64,000 bases of DNA. Origin: Agrobacterium leguminum (lineage in GTDB: Bacteria; Pseudomonadota; Alphaproteobacteria; Rhizobiales; Rhizobiaceae). Under the pieces are notes generated by a model, which was not told the origin of the DNA, did no database searches, and saw only the letters and a program-made list of their open reading frames with translations. The translations under genes and the position numbers were made by a program. The DNA lies in contig NZ_JADQWB010000007.1 of NCBI RefSeq assembly GCF_015704895.1, forward strand, positions 186,001-250,000, given 5' to 3'. This document shows, in pieces, positions 62,925 through 64,000 of the stretch (its first letter is position 1; the number at the start of each line of letters is the position of its first letter).

Positions 62925-64000
62925 ATGACTACATCCGACAATCTTCCCGCAACCCAGGGCAAGGGAGGCAAGCTTCGCTCGCGCGCGTGGTTCGACAATC
63001 CCGCCAACGCGGATATGACTGCGCTTTATCTCGAGCGTTACATGAACTTCGGTCTGAGCCAGGCCGAGCTTCAGTCCGACCGCCCGATCATCGGCATTGC
63101 GCAGACCGGCTCGGACCTTTCACCCTGCAACCGTCACCATCTGGAACTGGCGAACCGCCTGCGCGAAGGCATCCGTGAAGCGGGCGGCATCGCCATCGAA
63201 TTCCCGGTGCATCCGATCCAGGAAACCGGCAAGCGCCCGACCGCCGGTCTCGACCGCAACCTTGCCTATCTCGGCCTCGTGGAAGTGCTGTACGGCTATC
63301 CGCTCGATGGCGTTGTCCTCACCATCGGCTGTGACAAGACCACGCCTGCCTGTCTTATGGCGGCGGCCACCGTCAACATTCCGGCCATCGCCCTTTCCGT
63401 CGGCCCCATGTTGAACGGCTGGTTCCGTGGCGAACGCACCGGTTCCGGCACCATCGTCTGGAAGGCGCGCGAATTGCTGGCGAAGGGTGAGATCGATTAC
63501 CAGGGCTTCGTCAAGCTCGTCGCTTCGTCGGCTCCCTCCACCGGTTACTGCAACACCATGGGCACGGCGACGACCATGAACTCGCTGGCCGAAGCGCTCG
63601 GCATGCAGCTTCCGGGCTCCGCCGCCATTCCGGCGCCTTACCGTGACCGTCAGGAAGTCTCCTACCTCACCGGCCTGCGTATCGTCGAAATGGTCAAGGA
63701 AGATCTGAAACCATCAGACATCATGACCAAGGACGCCTTCATCAACGCCATCCGTGTCAATTCGGCCATCGGCGGCTCCACCAACGCGCCGATCCACCTG
63801 AACGGCCTTGCCCGCCATGTCGGCGTCGAGCTGACCGTGGATGACTGGCAGACCTATGGCGAAGACGTGCCGCTGCTCGTCAACCTGCAGCCGGCCGGTG
63901 AATATCTCGGCGAGGATTATTACCATGCCGGCGGTGTTCCTGCGGTCGTCAACCAGCTGATGACACAGGGACTGATCATGGAAGACGCCATGACTGTCAA
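62925..64000 (+). CDS. IlvD/Edd-family dehydratase, L-arabinonate/sugar acid dehydratase type, 3' end cut
   Basis: The first 358 residues are visible from the ATG at 62925 (after TGGAGA). The [2Fe-2S] cluster cysteines C68 ([10 protein letters not shown]), C136 ([11 protein letters not shown]) and C209 ([10 protein letters not shown]) and the lysine K138, carbamylated in relatives, match the sugar-acid branch of IlvD/Edd enzymes, with spacings equal to those I recall for the Rhizobium L-arabinonate dehydratase. IlvD and Edd themselves have different N termini. It likely dehydrates L-arabinonate or D-galactonate after furanose import by the divergent ytf system. The remaining C-terminal part is beyond the window. 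Confidence 0.88.
   Translation, partial: MTTSDNLPATQGKGGKLRSRAWFDNPANADMTALYLERYMNFGLSQAELQSDRPIIGIAQTGSDLSPCNRHHLELANRLREGIREAGGIAIEFPVHPIQETGKRPTAGLDRNLAYLGLVEVLYGYPLDGVVLTIGCDKTTPACLMAAATVNIPAIALSVGPMLNGWFRGERTGSGTIVWKARELLAKGEIDYQGFVKLVASSAPSTGYCNTMGTATTMNSLAEALGMQLPGSAAIPAPYRDRQEVSYLTGLRIVEMVKEDLKPSDIMTKDAFINAIRVNSAIGGSTNAPIHLNGLARHVGVELTVDDWQTYGEDVPLLVNLQPAGEYLGEDYYHAGGVPAVVNQLMTQGLIMEDAMTV

Overview
The window is high-GC alphaproteobacterial DNA of the Rhizobiaceae, most likely Agrobacterium (A. tumefaciens/fabrum complex). Supporting signs are a minCDE operon with a CtrA-type site, an imuA-imuB-dnaE2 mutagenesis cassette behind an alphaproteobacterial LexA box, many solute-uptake operons, and Rhizobiales-type palindromic intergenic repeats. 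From memory, the gene order resembles the linear chromosome of strain C58; no search was run. I recognised no rRNA, tRNA, CRISPR array, prophage or insertion sequence. About 58 protein genes are called. The first (glycosyltransferase) and the last (IlvD/Edd dehydratase) run off the window.

Layout. 1-667: end of a glycosyltransferase gene. 1172-10704: a split peptide-type ABC importer (binding protein and two permeases on one unit, fused double ATPase on another) around a COG3964 amidohydrolase, a RidA-like protein, an IclR regulator and a SelA-like PLP enzyme. 10711-16771: an ArsR-type regulator and a glutathione transferase, divergent from an SsuA-like protein without signal peptide, an SsuD-like monooxygenase and a TRAP transporter. 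16839-18089: an AztD-like zinc metallochaperone behind a Zur-like box. 18358-26634: ketoglutarate-semialdehyde dehydrogenase, a VanZ-like protein, and a GntR-TRAP-dehydrogenase-mannonate dehydratase operon for sugar acids. 27024-29955: HAD phosphatase and minCDE. 29998-34214: a membrane GGDEF-EAL protein followed by two orphan amino-acid-type binding proteins.

34558-47671: an amidase; a ROK-regulated divergent sugar locus (ThuA-like, Gfo/Idh/MocA, ROK on one side; ABC importer, TIM-barrel isomerase and a second Gfo/Idh/MocA on the other); a small cysteine-rich secreted protein; glycerate 2-kinase. 47676-53726: a DUF1304 membrane protein and imuA-imuB-dnaE2. 53741-56801: a methyltransferase and an AraC/MFS divergent pair. 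56848-64000: a ytfQRT-yjfF furanose importer with a GntR gene at its end, divergent from an arabinonate-type dehydratase.

Common theme: nearly every segment pairs a transporter with the enzymes for its likely substrate and a linked local regulator (IclR, ArsR, GntR twice, ROK, AraC), and candidate operators are visible for most of them. Strong hairpins follow the binding-protein gene in several operons. Three palindromic-repeat families lie between genes. The least explained parts are the GGDEF-EAL/binding-protein operon, the sulfonate-like locus with its leaderless SsuA-like protein, and the ROK/ThuA sugar locus.
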